The notes under the pieces: model-generated | Told to the model about the DNA's origin: nothing | Seen by the model: the letters and a program-made list of their open reading frames with translations, nothing else | Databases searched by the model: none | In this document: in pieces, positions 13,206-25,054 of the stretch | Layout of the letters: each line of letters begins with the position of its first letter | Position numbering within the stretch: position 1 is the first letter of the stretch | Assembly (NCBI RefSeq): GCF_947179165.1 | Contig: NC_077242.1 | Location: 29,924,097 to 29,988,096, forward strand | DNA: 64,000 nucleotides | From: Solanum dulcamara | Lineage: Eukaryota; Streptophyta; Magnoliopsida; Solanales; Solanaceae | Direction: 5' to 3' | Position numbers and translations under genes: made by a program

Positions 13206-13217
13206 TGGTATAAGAGT
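13206..13217 (+). other. TE3 primer binding site (degenerate)
   Basis: TGGTATAAGAG lies at the LTR end. It differs from the TGGTATCAGAGC consensus by substitution, and an AAAAGG tail follows as in the other copies. Confidence 0.65.
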
Positions 13218-13418
13218 AAAAGGTTTAAGAGTGTCCTAGGGAGTCTAACATGCCACATCAAGTAGAGTCTTATTCATTGGTGTGAAGCATACCACATCTA
13301 TGCATAAGATGCTATGAGGCATCTTAGGAAAATCTATCTTCTTTATTGATCTATGTCGTGTGATAGAGTGGTACTCTAAGTCTTTTTGTCTAATGCTATT
13401 CTTTATAATTTTTAGAAA

Positions 13419-14499
13419 ATGCCTCCACAAAGATAACCCATTAGAGGAAATATGATTGAAGAGGAGAAACAAGCTCCGAATGATCCCTTGAATGGCCAAC
13501 TGACTAATGTAGAGTTTCGAGCGACTTTCCAAGTGCTTGCTCAAGCCATGATGGTACAATGAATCATTAAGTGGTATCTCCCATAAAACCAAATGTGGTT
13601 ACAAAGGTGACAAGGGTGTGTGACTTCATGAGGATAAATCCTCCAAAGTTTTGGAGTTCTAAGGTGGATGAGGATCCCCAAGAGTTTGTTGAGAGCATTC
13701 ATAAGTTTATGGAGATCATGGGGATTATCCCCGTTGCTATGGAGGAGTTTCCTACCTATCAATTTAAGGGTGTTTCTAGGATTTGGTTTGACCAATAAAA
13801 AAGTGAGAGGCCTAGAGAGGCGGATCCCATGACTTGGGAAGAATTCAAAGGATTATGTCTTGATCTCTTTTTCCCATTGGATTTGAGGGAGGCCAAGTTA
13901 CAAGAGTTCATCAACCTTAAGCAAGGGAGTATGAATGTGAGGGAGTATGCTATCAAGTTCACCCAATTGTCAAAGTATGCTCCATTTATGGTTGCCGACC
14001 CAAGAGCTTGTATGAGCAGTTCAGGTCAGGCGTATCAGATTTTATTTCAAAGGAATGCAAGATGGCCATGTTGATTTGAGAATTAGGCATCTCTATATAT
14101 ATGACCTATGCGGAGAAAATAGAGGATGAGAAGCTAAGACAGAAGACTAGGGAGTCTAAAAGGGCAAGGACCGATGATGGTGATTCCTCTTATGCTTGAT
14201 CTAGAAGTGGAAGGCATCCTCATTTTCTACAAAGGTATTCCAGTCAAGGTTCTTCAAATGATAATACCCTTAAAAAGGATAGGGTGACCAATCCTAAGCC
14301 TCAATCAGGATCCCCAATCGGCCAAGTTACCCCTATATGGAGGAAATATGGAAAGAACCACAAACAAGAGTCTCTAGCAGGTTTGAATGCGTGCTATTGA
14401 TATGGAAAGATGGGTCATCATGCTAAGGGGTGTAGGGTTAAGGATGATCGTCCTCAAGTCCAAGTTGTTCATAGAATCCTAGTGCAATAAGGTGCCCGA
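13419..14499 (+). pseudogene. TE3 gag
   Basis: The start is an MPPQR-encoding ATG with a stop at codon 6. A frame change follows near 13555. The longest open piece (13571-13798) holds RDF/CDFMRINPPKFW and EDPQEFVESI and ends at a stop in place of the tryptophan that follows FDQ in TE5. The capsid domain continues at 13829-14074 (MTWEEFKGL, LREAKLQEFI). Zinc-knuckle remnants lie at ~14335-14440: the first has CRKYGKNH with one cysteine lost, the second keeps YGKMGHHAKGC. Broken by several stops and a shift. Confidence 0.85.
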
Positions 14500-15466
14500 G
14501 TGCAACCAAAGGGTGGTCAACGGAATAATCAGTTTTATGTTCTTCATGGTAGGGAAGAGATGGAGGAGATTCCCAATGTTGTTATTGATATGTTATGGTT
14601 CTTTCACTATGATGTATATGCTTTACTTGATATGGGTGCAAATTTATCTTTTGTTACTCTTTATGTGGCCATTAGATTTGATGTTAGCCTCAAAATATTG
14701 GTGGAGCCTTTTTTCATTTATACTCCCATATGTGAGTCGGTTTTAGCTAAGAGGGTCTATAGAAATTGTCTGGTTTTTTTTCACAATGTTACTTTATGTG
14801 ATCTAGTTGAGCTTGATACGACTAACTTCGATGTTATCCTTGGTATTAATTGGCTATACGCATGCGATGCTTCTATTGATTGTAGAACCCAAGTAGTTAA
14901 GTTTCAATTCCCTAATAAGTCGGTCCTAGAATGGAAGGGTACTGATTCCGTGTTTAAGGGTCAATTCATATCGTGCCTTAAACCTCGATAAATGATTTTC
15001 AAGGGTTGCATCTACTATCTTGTTAGGGTGAGGGATACTAATTTTGAAGCCCTTATTGTAGTGTCAGTTCCTATTGTTTATGAATTTCCAAATGTGTTTC
15101 TCGAGGATCAACCTGATGTTCCTCTTGAAAGGGAAATTGATTTTGGCATAGACCTCCTTCCCGGTACCCAACTATTTCTATTCCTCCTTACCAAATGGCT
15201 CTGGTGAAATTAAAAGATTTAAATGATCAATTGAAATACTTGTTAGACAAAGGTGTCATTATACCAAGTATATCCCTATGGGGTGCTTCCATTTTATTTG
15301 TAAGGAAGAAGAATGGTTCGCTTCGTATGTGTATTAATTACTGGCAATTGAATAAAGTTACCATTAAGAATAAGTATACAATTATGAGGATAGATGATTT
15401 GTTTGACCAATTGCAAGGAAAAAGTTACTTCTCTAAGATCAATCTTCATTCCGGTTATCACCAACT
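14500..15466 (+). pseudogene. TE3 protease and N-terminal half of RT, truncated
   Basis: The protease region is open at 14500-14991: YALLDMGANLSFVT is the aspartic-protease-like active-site area, and VILGINWL the second conserved block. The RT linker is at 14992-15207. The RT fingers at 15195-15466 contain [13 protein letters not shown] and DDLFDQLQG. The frame stops matching at LHSGYHQLR (~15466). Sequence then jumps straight to LTR-like DNA, so RT palm, RNase H, integrase and chromodomain are all missing. Loss of the catalytic FIDD block rules out activity. Confidence 0.85.
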
Positions 15467-16862
15467 AAGGGGGACGATTTATGGGACTAAGTTCATGCTT
15501 ATTAACTTTCATAAGACATTCTAACTCTCTCATTCTTGCCATAACTCCCAAAACCCCAAAGTCTTTTCTCCCAAGTCTTCTCTCAAGGTTTTCTTCTCTC
15601 TCAAGCAAATTCACTAGGGTTCTTCATGGTCAAGCTTTCAATCTCTACAATCTAGGGCTAATCAAAGTTAAGGTATGTGGGACTTCATCCATGGGTACCT
15701 TTCACCCATGGAATCCCAAAGATTTCTTCTGAATTCTTAATATGATTTGTTCAATTAAAAGCCCTAATTGCAGATTTATGTTAGGTCTTCTCAATTATGA
15801 TATTCTTCAATGCTATTGTTCTAATTATGCATAATTCACATCATATTGGATGATTTCAAGTTGAATTTCAATAACCCATGCTATATGCTATTTTCAACTA
15901 TGATTTTGTGATATGAGCGTGATTTTGAAGTTATATGTTATGAAAGCTTTATGAATGAATATAAAGATGCTTTATGCAAAGAAGTTCATGAATCATGATT
16001 CTATGATGTTTCATGCAAAGTTAAAGATAGGACAGATTAAATCCCTAAATAGCTTTATGATCAAAGATATGTTATGATGGAAGGACTACACCAATATTGC
16101 ATGAGCTATATGATAGATGAGCTAATCATATGATTTTACTATGATGATGCTAAATAAGTTGTTTTAAGATGTTTTGTAAAGATGTTTTGATAGGTAGTTA
16201 CTATCTTTCCCTATAATGTCTATGATCATGTTTTATGAGTTCTATTGGGATATTGACTAAGCACTGAGAGAAATTTTAGGTGGGGTAATGTCTGGTAACG
16301 TAGTTATTTACCCAAGGAAATCCTAGTAGCAACCTTTAGTCCCAAATTTCATTGCCCGCGTAGGTTTACATATTCCAATATGGAGAAGCTAGTGGATCCA
16401 CATATCCCAATTAAAAAGTTACTTAATGGAGTATGCCCTTGTAAGGTAGCCTCTCTTATCTCGATGCAGAAGTCATCGAATTCTATGAATTCTCATGGTC
16501 TTATATGCCGGTTAAAGATCCTATTTCACTCAGTTTTAGTTGAGGTATGAGTTCTTATGATGGTTATGAGATTCTTTTGATGTATTGACCAATGAGATAA
16601 ATGTTTTAATGTTTTCATGATTTTAGACATGTTTTAAAGATATTGGTCTTGCATCTCATGATTCATATTGACTATGCCCTATGTTAATTGTTCATGCATA
16701 TTCCCACATACTTAGTGTATTCCATGTACTAACGCATACTTTTTGCCTGCATTGAATCATAATTTAGGGACCAACAATCGCGCTTATCCTCTTTCTGCTC
16801 GTGGCTAGAGTTTATTAGCTTTTACAATTATTGAGTCTTCAGGTTCTGAGAATGAGATCATA
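15467..16862 (+). repeat. LTR fragment, probably TE3 3' LTR
   Basis: Same orientation and blocks as the TE3 5' LTR: AAGGTATGTGGG at 15670, the CCATGGGT hairpin at 15689-15711, CAAGGAAATCCTAGTAGCAA near 16313, and a TGGCTAGAGTT block near 16801. It lacks the U3 start and the U5 end. The simplest reading is one large deletion from mid-RT into the 3' LTR, then truncation by the Athila-like element at ~16862. It could instead be another copy's LTR. Confidence 0.7.
15689..15711 (+). promoter_or_regulatory. Perfect 8-bp-stem hairpin downstream of GGTATGT
   Basis: CCATGGGT and ACCCATGG form a perfect stem with a 7-nt loop, 19 nt after an AAGGTATGTGGG motif. The same arrangement recurs at 23415-23434, and in reverse in both TE6 LTRs. 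Confidence 0.7.
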
Positions 16863-19322
16863 TGATGCCATCAAAACTTTCTCATCAGGGAAAGTATCAT
16901 CTGTCTCAACCCCATCTTGTAGCTTTAGCATTGCCTCTTTTTCTAGTCTAGATAAGTGAGCGGAAACATGATTTTTAGTGTCTAACTTCAAAGTCAAACT
17001 CTTTTAAAAGTAGCACTCAATGAATCCGTCTTGGATTTGTATTCTTATTTTCCATAAGATATCTCAATGCTTCAATATTAGTTTGTACAAGGACATTGGT
17101 GCTAAGAGAGTAGGATCTGAACTTTTCAAATGAGAAGACTACGCCAAGAAACTCTTGTTCAAGTCACAGTGTAGTTCTTTTAGGAACATTGAGGGATTTT
17201 ATAGTATAGTATATGGAATGAAGAATCTTCTTACTCCACTTCCTTAATACTATGCTAAGTGCCTCCTTATTCGCATTAGACATAACTTTGAACTGTTGTT
17301 TCGAATCTGGTAAGATGATGATCGGTGCCAAAATCATCTTCTCTTTCAACTCGTCAAACACCTTCAGACACACCTCATCAAAAACAAACTTCATATCCTT
17401 CTCGAAGAGTTTGGATAATGGGAGTGCTATCTTGGAGAAGTCTTTGATGAATTTGCGATAAAAGCCATCATGTCTAAAAGAACTTCTAACACCCTTTATG
17501 AAGATAAGAGGGGGAAACTTTTGATTTGTTTGAGATCTTATGGCCAAGTACTATGCCTTCTTTCACCATGAAATGAGACTTCTCCTAGTTGAGTACGAGG
17601 ATACATTCTTCACTCCTCTTTAGTACATCACCTACATGAGCTAAGCAATCATCGAATGAGTCACCAACCACTAAAAAATCATCCATAAAAACTCCAATTG
17701 TGTCCATCACCATGCCCGAAAATATGGATATCATGCAACATTGAAAAGTCATCGATGCATTACACAATCCGAATGGCATCCTTTTAAAAGAGAACGTCCT
17801 ATACGAGCAAGTAAAAGTAGTTTTTTTTTCTTCGAGTGTGATTGATATTTTACTGTAGCCTAAATAACCATTAAGAAAACAATACCACCCTTTATCAACA
17901 AGACATTCTAACATTTGTCCATGAATGGCATTAGAAAGTGATCTTTCTCTATCCACGTATTCAATTTATGATAGTTCATGCATACTCTCCAACTAGTGTC
18001 TAGCCTCATCATAATGAGCTCATTTATTGTATTTGACACCACAATGATCCTCGCTTCTTAGGCATGAATTGTATAGGACTTACCCATTTACTGTTAGCAA
18101 TTAAATAAACTAATCCAACATATATCCACTTGATGATATCTTTCTTGACAACTTCTTGCATAGGAAGGTTAACTCTTTTCTAGTGCTCAATGCTAGGTTT
18201 GCAATCTAACATGAGTTGGATTTTATGAGAACACATGCTCAGTGGGGTGCCTATGATATCAACTATAGACCATCCAATTGCTCTCTTGAAATGCCTCAAT
18301 ATAAATGTCAATGATACCACTTGCCTTTCATTTAGATTAGAAACTATAATGACCGACAAGGTGTTGTCAGGCCCCAAGAACACATATTTCAAGTGATAAG
18401 GAAAACCTTTGAGCTTTAATGTTGGAGGTTCATCAATGGATGGTTTTGTAGGTAGGGTTACTCTGTTCTTCAAATCTAAGTCGAGTGCCTTTGGTGCAAA
18501 ATTGTGCTTCCCCATACTGTCAAGTGCATTAGCCATCTCCTCATACTTTGCAATGTGATCTCTATCAAAATTTATGATCACTGTTGCTAATTTTTCAACA
18601 ACTAGTCTCTCCTAAATAGGTATTTTAGGTTGATCTTCATCAATAAGATCGATCCCTAAAACTACTAGCATATCATTATGATGCTTCATTGACTGACATA
18701 CATTGAAAATCACCACTTCATTATTCAATGTTCACTTTATTTGTCCAGTATCCATATCAATCAGAGCACGTCCAGTGACTAAGAATGGTCTTCCCAAAAT
18801 GATAGGAATCTCAAAGTCAACCTTACAGTCGAGAAAACTAAATCCTTTGGGAATATAAATGATTCAACCTTAACTAGAACATCATAAAGAATGACTAAGG
18901 TTTGTTTCACAGTACATTTTATCATAAGTAGTCGCATTGATGTCGGTTTGGTGGTTCCAAGACCAACTGTTGAGATACTTTTAGTAGCATCAAACTAATG
19001 CTAACACCCAAATCACACAAAGCTTTAGCGAGTTGAATGCTCCAATAGTACATGGTAGAGTGAATTCTCTAGGATCATTCTTTTTCCACACAAGTGAACG
19101 GGTGTATATTGCACTACAATGATGCAAGTTATCTGGAAGTTGGAAGTTCACTATTCTTTTCTTTGTAACAAGGTCATTCATAAACTTCCTATATCCAAGC
19201 ATATGCTCCAACAATTTAATTAGAGGGATATTAACTAATATTTGTTTCAACATAGAGATGAACTTGTGCTATTTTCTATCTCCAACTTTCTTTCTCAATA
19301 TATGTGGGAAAGGTGGAGGAGG
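16863..19322 (-). pseudogene. Athila-type protease, RT and RNase H
   Basis: Reading right to left on the minus strand: protease-region sequence at 18990-19253 (DLVTKKRIVNFQL, ending at a frame-disrupted LCDLGAS-like active-site region); an RT-upstream linker at 18180-18581 (KPSIDEPPTLKLK...AIGWSIVDI); RT at 17585-17956 with FKRMPFGLCNASMTFQ and the catalytic FMDDFLVV block; RT end and connection at 17164-17547 (FYRKFIKDFSKIALPL); and RNase H at 16863-17160 (ALRYLMENKN). The FMDD variant and the neighbouring motifs are typical of the Athila/Tat branch rather than chromoviruses (FIDD here). Stops and shifts separate every block. Confidence 0.8.
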
Positions 19323-20972
19323 TCACGACATGGGAATTAGAGTTGGAGTGACCTCTTTTTCCTTGTCAACCACCACATTGAGCTTTTTATCCTTATTTTG
19401 AGGTTGTTTGTTGCTCAAATTCTGGCCTTCAACTTTCTCTTTTAATTGGGTAGCTCTCTCATCCACACTAGAATTAGAGTCATATGCATCATCCATAATT
19501 AATTGTATTGGTTGATCCACTGTTTAGGCACCACTTTAGGTGGTTACTATCATGAATTGCCCGTCATTTTTAGGATTCTAGACTATATTGCTTAGGAGTG
19601 TTCTTTTTTAGAGTGGATTCAAGGACAAGGAAATTTGACCCAATTGCTTCTCAACATGCTTGATGGATGTAGGATGGAACTCTACTTTCTGATTCAAACC
19701 CGACAGATCATTGTATATCTGTTTGAGATTTTCCTCAGTAGAGTTATACTTCTTCATCATCTTGGTAATCATATCTTCAATCCTTCCAATTCTTGATTCT
19801 CCATCTCGATTTCCTGGTGAGATGTATGCACCACTTTTTTTATTTCTATTAGTATCTCTCCTTTCCCAATCACCTTCTCTATCTTGGCGGTGATTTTGGT
19901 TATTATATCCATTAGTTGTTATCATGATTTCAATTGTTATCGCGGTTATAATGGCCTTCTCGATTGAAGTTGTTTTCACAATTATAGTTCCGACCTTGTT
20001 TCCCTTGACCTTGGCACCAAGTATCCGATTGAACTCTTGGGAATTAGTCTAACCCCCCCATCTACTCATTCACATAGTATGTATCCTCCTCATATCCAAA
20101 ATTATCGTATATTAGCACTATGCCTTGGTAATCAATTGCATTGAATTTTTTTGATCTAATGTTTTTGAATGTTTTATTTCTTGGAGTACTTCCTTGTTTG
20201 CTAGTCTTATATTTTGGTTAGTTCCAACTACAAAGGTATTCCTCGAGGTTTATGTGCCCCTGTTACTCCATGCCTTATTCGTTTATCAACAGATCAAGTC
20301 TCTTAGTAGCTTCCTCAAAAGTATTTTGCATGAATCTAGTGATGGTGTCTATAACTGCTTTTTCATTGTAATCCAATTCTCTATAAGATCTAAAGAAGTG
20401 ACTTATTGGTGATTCTGTGATTTGGTACACTCTTCAAATATTTTGTGAACCTTTCCTAATGCAGCACTTATCGACTCTCTTAGTAGTGGTTGGAAGTTAT
20501 TGATTTTTGTCTTTCAACTTCAGTTATTTTGACAAAGGGAAGTATTTTTCTACAAAAGCATCATGTAACTACCCCTATGTAGTGGTGGAGTTATATGGGA
20601 GCTCTCTCAACCAAGTAGTTTTTTTTCCTGTAAGGGATAATTGGAACACGCGCAATTCGATGATGTCCATATTCAAATCTAGGTTACCAACACTACTCTT
20701 ACAGACATACTACCCCATTATTTAGATGGGTGTATAGATCTTCAGATGGCAAGCTTGCAAACAATCCGCTAATGTAGAGCATTTAAATCAAACCATTAGA
20801 AACATTAAGCTTTGCTCCTAGAGGCAATGAAGGTAACACGATGACACCCGTAGTCCGAATGGCATCATGATTGACCCTATAGTTATTTCAAATACTGAAC
20901 TCAGGTCCCTAGATGAAGATCTCTCTTTATTTTTGGTTGTTATGAATATTTTATGGTGGATGTTGAGGAAGA
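19323..20972 (-). pseudogene. Athila-type gag
   Basis: Minus-strand pieces of the large Athila-like Gag. From right to left: a conserved central block at ~20560-20680 (LRVFQLSLTGKK followed by a TTWLREL-like segment and FVEKYFPLSK), broken by stops; then a segment ending near 20130; then a charged C-terminal part at 19608-19979 rich in Asn, Arg and Lys with a predicted helical stretch (RIGRIEDMITKMMKKYNSTE); and an acidic linker at 19323-19520. No zinc knuckle is recognisable. This part would form the particle shell; here it is non-functional. Confidence 0.7.
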
Positions 20973-22735
20973 TGTCACACATCAAGTCTCCTCCCTAGGT
21001 GTGGACGATAATCGAAAATCATTGTTGGTTCCCAAGTAAACTCTTGGCCTGGCTAACTCATAAAGAAAAAAGTTTTACTCATGAAAAGCCTACTCATACG
21101 GGCACAATAAGTGTAAATAAACTTAACAATATCATATATATAAATTAAACAACTCAACTCTGTTTGCCTAGTGTATGAAGCCTCTGAGACTGGCTTTGAG
21201 AAAGGTAACAGGCTAGGCTCATGGCTATATCAAATTGATAGGTAAAGACTAAAAATCTAAAGACTCAAGAGAACCTTTGAACACAAATAGGTCTCACCAA
21301 AGCTGGATAAGCCGGTTGATGATCTCTATCACTTGTGTCTGCATCATAAAAAGATGCAACACCAAATGACATCAGTACATGGAATATATGGTATGTAAAA
21401 TAATTGAAAGGAAACATACTCAAGATACTTAACTCAAGAAACTCAACCCTGAAAATAGTTCAACTCAATAAAGCATGCACATATATAAAATGATGCTTTA
21501 AAAGATATGAATAAGTAAATGCAACTCAGTATATAAAAAATATAATACTTTACTATTGGGGAGTTTCTCTTAACCGACAACCATCACTTATAAGTTACGT
21601 GATGATACAATGAACTATTGTCATTGCCACAGTCTTGAAATACCATGCTAGGATAAGGTACGTAAACTCATCTCTAGATCAAATAAAAGTCCCCGTTTAG
21701 AGAGTCGCCCAAATGAGCGGTATGATCTTATTCTATGCTAGCTACGTATTTTAAGGGGTTTGAGTTATTATATACTCTTACCCAAATTAGTGTACTACTC
21801 CCAAAATATAATTTACTATGCTCATATCTCAAGTGATTGTGTTTACTCAATTAACTCATTTAGTCTCTTTTACAGTTAGCTCAAAACTCAACTCTTCTCA
21901 ACTCATGTTTTATCTTTAAAAAAGATATGTTATCAACTCAATAAATGCATTAAAAAGATAACTTAACTCCTCAACTCAATCGCAAAAATAGATGTTTAAA
22001 GTATTTATACTCATACTCAAAATAATAATAAAGAGACTTCTCAAACTCAGATCATGCACAAAAATGATAATTAAGAGACTTCTCAAACTCATCTCATGCT
22101 AACCATAAAAGTATATTCAAGTATATACAAGATCTAAATAGATTTTAAATAGATAACTTAAGAATTCAATTTATCGTAATTGAAACTCAAAATCAAAACT
22201 CAACTTGACTGTATAAAGATGTAGAGTATGAGGACGAACTTAGTCCAACGTTATAACATCCTTACATACCTTGAATAAATATTATCTAAGCAAAAATTTG
22301 ATGATATTGCATAAAACTCTTGAACCCTGACTCTTCTCCTTCTCTCAAATTCTTGCTCTTAAAAGATTGTAAGTGTTAATAAGAGGGAAACCCCATTGGG
22401 TACTAATAAAGGTCTAATTTTAGTCCTGAAACAACTTGGGTTTAGCTTGAAAAATATGGGAATAGACCAAACTAATCCTTATTAAAAGTGGGTTAGGGCT
22501 ATTTACAGGCCCTTCTATAGACAGTAGGACTTTCTATGGACCGTAGAAGGTCGATCGTAGAACCCATGGTCCAATACTTAGACATCGTAGGAATTGCACT
22601 AGAGGTCTAGGACCACTCTTCTATGGGTTGCCAAAGATCCTTCATGGCCTTAGTTGGGAATTTGACTTGAGGTTTACGAATCCCCTCCCTATGGGTCATA
22701 GCACCCTAGATAAGTTGTAGAATTTGATCATAGAG
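20973..22735 (-). repeat. Family-A LTR, minus orientation, U3 end truncated
   Basis: It starts TGTCACACATC on the + strand (the LTR 3' end) and matches the reverse complement of the TE2 5' LTR, including the CGAAAA(T/C)CATTGTTGGTTC block at 21010-21032. Similarity runs into U3 (CTACGG/CCGTAG words near 22500-22560) and ends between ~22600 and 22740, where sequence of opposite orientation begins. No TGTAACACCCC start is found. Confidence 0.75.
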
Positions 22736-23690
22736 TCTATGTGACAATTCTAGTAGCTACTATGTAAGATCCTATAAGTTGAAATTCGAAATGAAGAAGA
22801 AACCCTCTGAAAAAGTGAACTGCCCAAAGTCTACGAGCAAACCTACGAGTTGTAGGTGCTTCTACGAGTTGTAGGAGTGACTCGTAGGGAGGATACTGAG
22901 GGAAAGTAAATTGGACCAAGTACAGGATGAGTCTATGAGTCAAAGTTATGACTCATAGAAGTAATGATAAGTCGTAGAAACGACTTGTAGAAAAAGTTCA
23001 AAGATTCAGTCCTCTGGGTTCCTCCAACCCTACAGGACTAGTCCCTTCGACAATTCATAGAAGAGTCTATGAGTCATAACAAATGTCCTGAGGGTCAGTT
23101 CTTAGGTTATTACCGAAACCCTGTATGATGAGTCATTCCTACGACTCGTCGACCTTTGTATGATTTATAGGGTCAAATCATAAGGTAAGTCTATGAGTTG
23201 TTAAGAAGGGTATTTTGGTCTTTGCCTATGTTTTAGCACTGAAGTGAAGTCATTTTGGGGACTGAATCTAGCCTATCTATGTGACCCTAATCGTTTCCCA
23301 ACTCATTATTTTAACTCAAGGTTCTAAGACTAAAAAACCCCTATCTGAGGTGATCAAGTCTCCACTCTCAAGTTTGCATTAGGGTTTTATTCCCCAAGCT
23401 ATATAGGTTTTATTCATGGGTTCTTCCACCCATGGAGTCAAAATATTTTTTTCCAACTTATTAGTTCAATATCAAATGACAAATTTTATGGGTTTTTATA
23501 TTATATTTCCAAATGTATAGATTATTGAATGTTTGAAGTTTATTTATCTATTTTATCTCATATTGGTTCTTAACTTCATGAAATGATTGACTTATCAAAG
23601 ATCCTTATTTGAAGGCATGAAAGAGTTTTAAAGTGAATTGGTGGATTATTTCAAGTATGTTTTAATTGATTTCATTCTATTACTCTTAGA
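22736..23690 (+). repeat. TE4 5' LTR remnant with internal and 3'-end deletions
   Basis: The U3-like part (22800-23220) is packed with CTACGAGT/GACTCGTAG words. The CATGGGT hairpin block is at 23415-23434. The sequence then goes directly into the post-primer-site region (GGTTTTGAATGG at ~23695), which in TE6 follows the primer site. The primer binding site and LTR end are therefore deleted, as is ~1 kb of the LTR relative to relatives. Confidence 0.7.
23415..23434 (+). promoter_or_regulatory. CATGGGT hairpin in TE4 LTR
   Basis: CATGGGT (23415-23421) pairs perfectly with ACCCATG (23428-23434) across a 6-nt loop. Equivalent to the hairpins at 15689 and 32869. Confidence 0.65.
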
Positions 23691-23889
23691 ACCAGGTTTT
23701 GAATGGCTCTCGGAGTTCAACATACCATGTCGAATAGGGTATTATTTATGGTTGTGAAGTGCACCACAACTATGAATAGGAGTCTATGGGGAATTTATGA
23801 AAGTTTTCCCTTCTTTAATGATTCATATCATGCCTTAGAGTGGTCCTAAGATTTTCTCTAACTAATAATCATTTTGTGTCTTCTAGATC

Positions 23890-25054
23890 ATGCCTCCAAG
23901 AATGGTACCTCCACCTAGAGCAAGGGTTGAAGATAAGGACCAACCTCCTCGGGTTCCCGAAGCTCCACATCTCATGGAAGGAGTGACACTTTTGGAATTC
24001 CAAAACATCATCACTTTGTTAGCCCAAGCCATAGCTAATCAAACTAACCAAGGCATTTGTCCTCCTACTCCTTAAGTGCTTACTCCAGCTTCAAGGATTC
24101 TGGACTTCAAGAGAATGAATCCACCCAAGTTTGATGGTTCCAAGGTAGATGAGGACCTTACGGAGTTCACTGAGGAAGTCTATTGGATTGTGGCTATCAT
24201 GGGTGCAAATCTAAATGAGAAGGCTGAGATAGTGTCCTATCAACTCAAATAGGTGTCAAGGGTTTAGTATACACAATAGGTTGTTGAGAGGGATAAAGAT
24301 ATGGGACCGATAGAATGGGAAGAGTTGAAGGGTGCCTTCCTAGATTGCTTCTTTTCTTTAGATATAAGAGAGGCAAGGATTCAAGAATTTATCAATCTTC
24401 ACCAAGGGAGCATGAGTGTGAGGGAATATGCCCTCAAATTCACTGAATTGTCTAAGTATTCTCTTTTCATGATTCCAACCCAAGAGCAATGATGAGCAAG
24501 TTCATTTTTGGCATTTCTAGTTTATTTTCCTAGGAATGTAAGATGATTATGTTTGTCAAAGAGATGGACATCTCCCAATTCATGACATATGAGTAACAAA
24601 TTAAGGAAGAGAAGTTGAGGGAAAGGTCAAGAGGGTTTAAGAAGGCTAGAGTTGATGATGGAGGATTCAATCCTCAAAGGCTTGTTATGGTTGTAGTAAA
24701 AATAGTCAAGGTGGGAAACGATTTATGGGGCAAGGCTCTACCAATTATCCTCATCCAAGTTTCAACAAGGAAAAGGATGCTAATCCAATGGTTCCAAGGA
24801 AGAATATTGGTGCTCAAGCTTTCCTCGCGTGCAAAAAGTGTGGAAGGACTCATAAAGGGTAATGCTTAGCCAGCTCCAATGCATACTTCAAGTGTGGTAA
24901 GCTGGATCACCAAGCTAGAGTTGTGGAGGTGGTGGTGGTAGGCATCGATACCAAATTTCTCATGGTCAACAAGTTCAAGGAAGTGGCAAATGCACCAACT
25001 GTTTTTATACCTTGTGTGGGAAATAAGAGGTTGAGGAAGCACCCAATGTTGTTA
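23890..25054 (+). pseudogene. TE4 gag
   Basis: The open N-terminus at 23890-24075 starts MPPRMVPPPRARVED, close to the TE6 gag start. The capsid domain follows in the same frame with stops (RMNPPKFDGSKVDED near 24115), then GPIEWEELKGAFLDCFF at 24301-24492 and EFINLHQGSMSVREY. The frame shifts near 24480. Knuckle remnants lie near 24830-24920. A TAA sits at the gag/protease boundary (~25024), in the same alignment position as in TE5 and TE6. Confidence 0.85.

Larger units (their letters stand above)
16863..20972 (-). mobile_element. Athila-type Ty3/gypsy internal region, no LTRs found
   Basis: A minus-strand gag-protease-RT-RNase H series that differs from the chromoviruses around it in its sequence blocks. 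No matching LTR, integrase or env-like ORF is seen. It is abutted by the TE3 LTR fragment on the left and a family-A LTR on the right, so both ends are truncations or insertion edges. Confidence 0.75.

Noticed and set aside
17252..17461. Plus-strand frames at 17252 and 19711
   Set aside because: They are antisense shadows of the Athila-type RT connection and gag.
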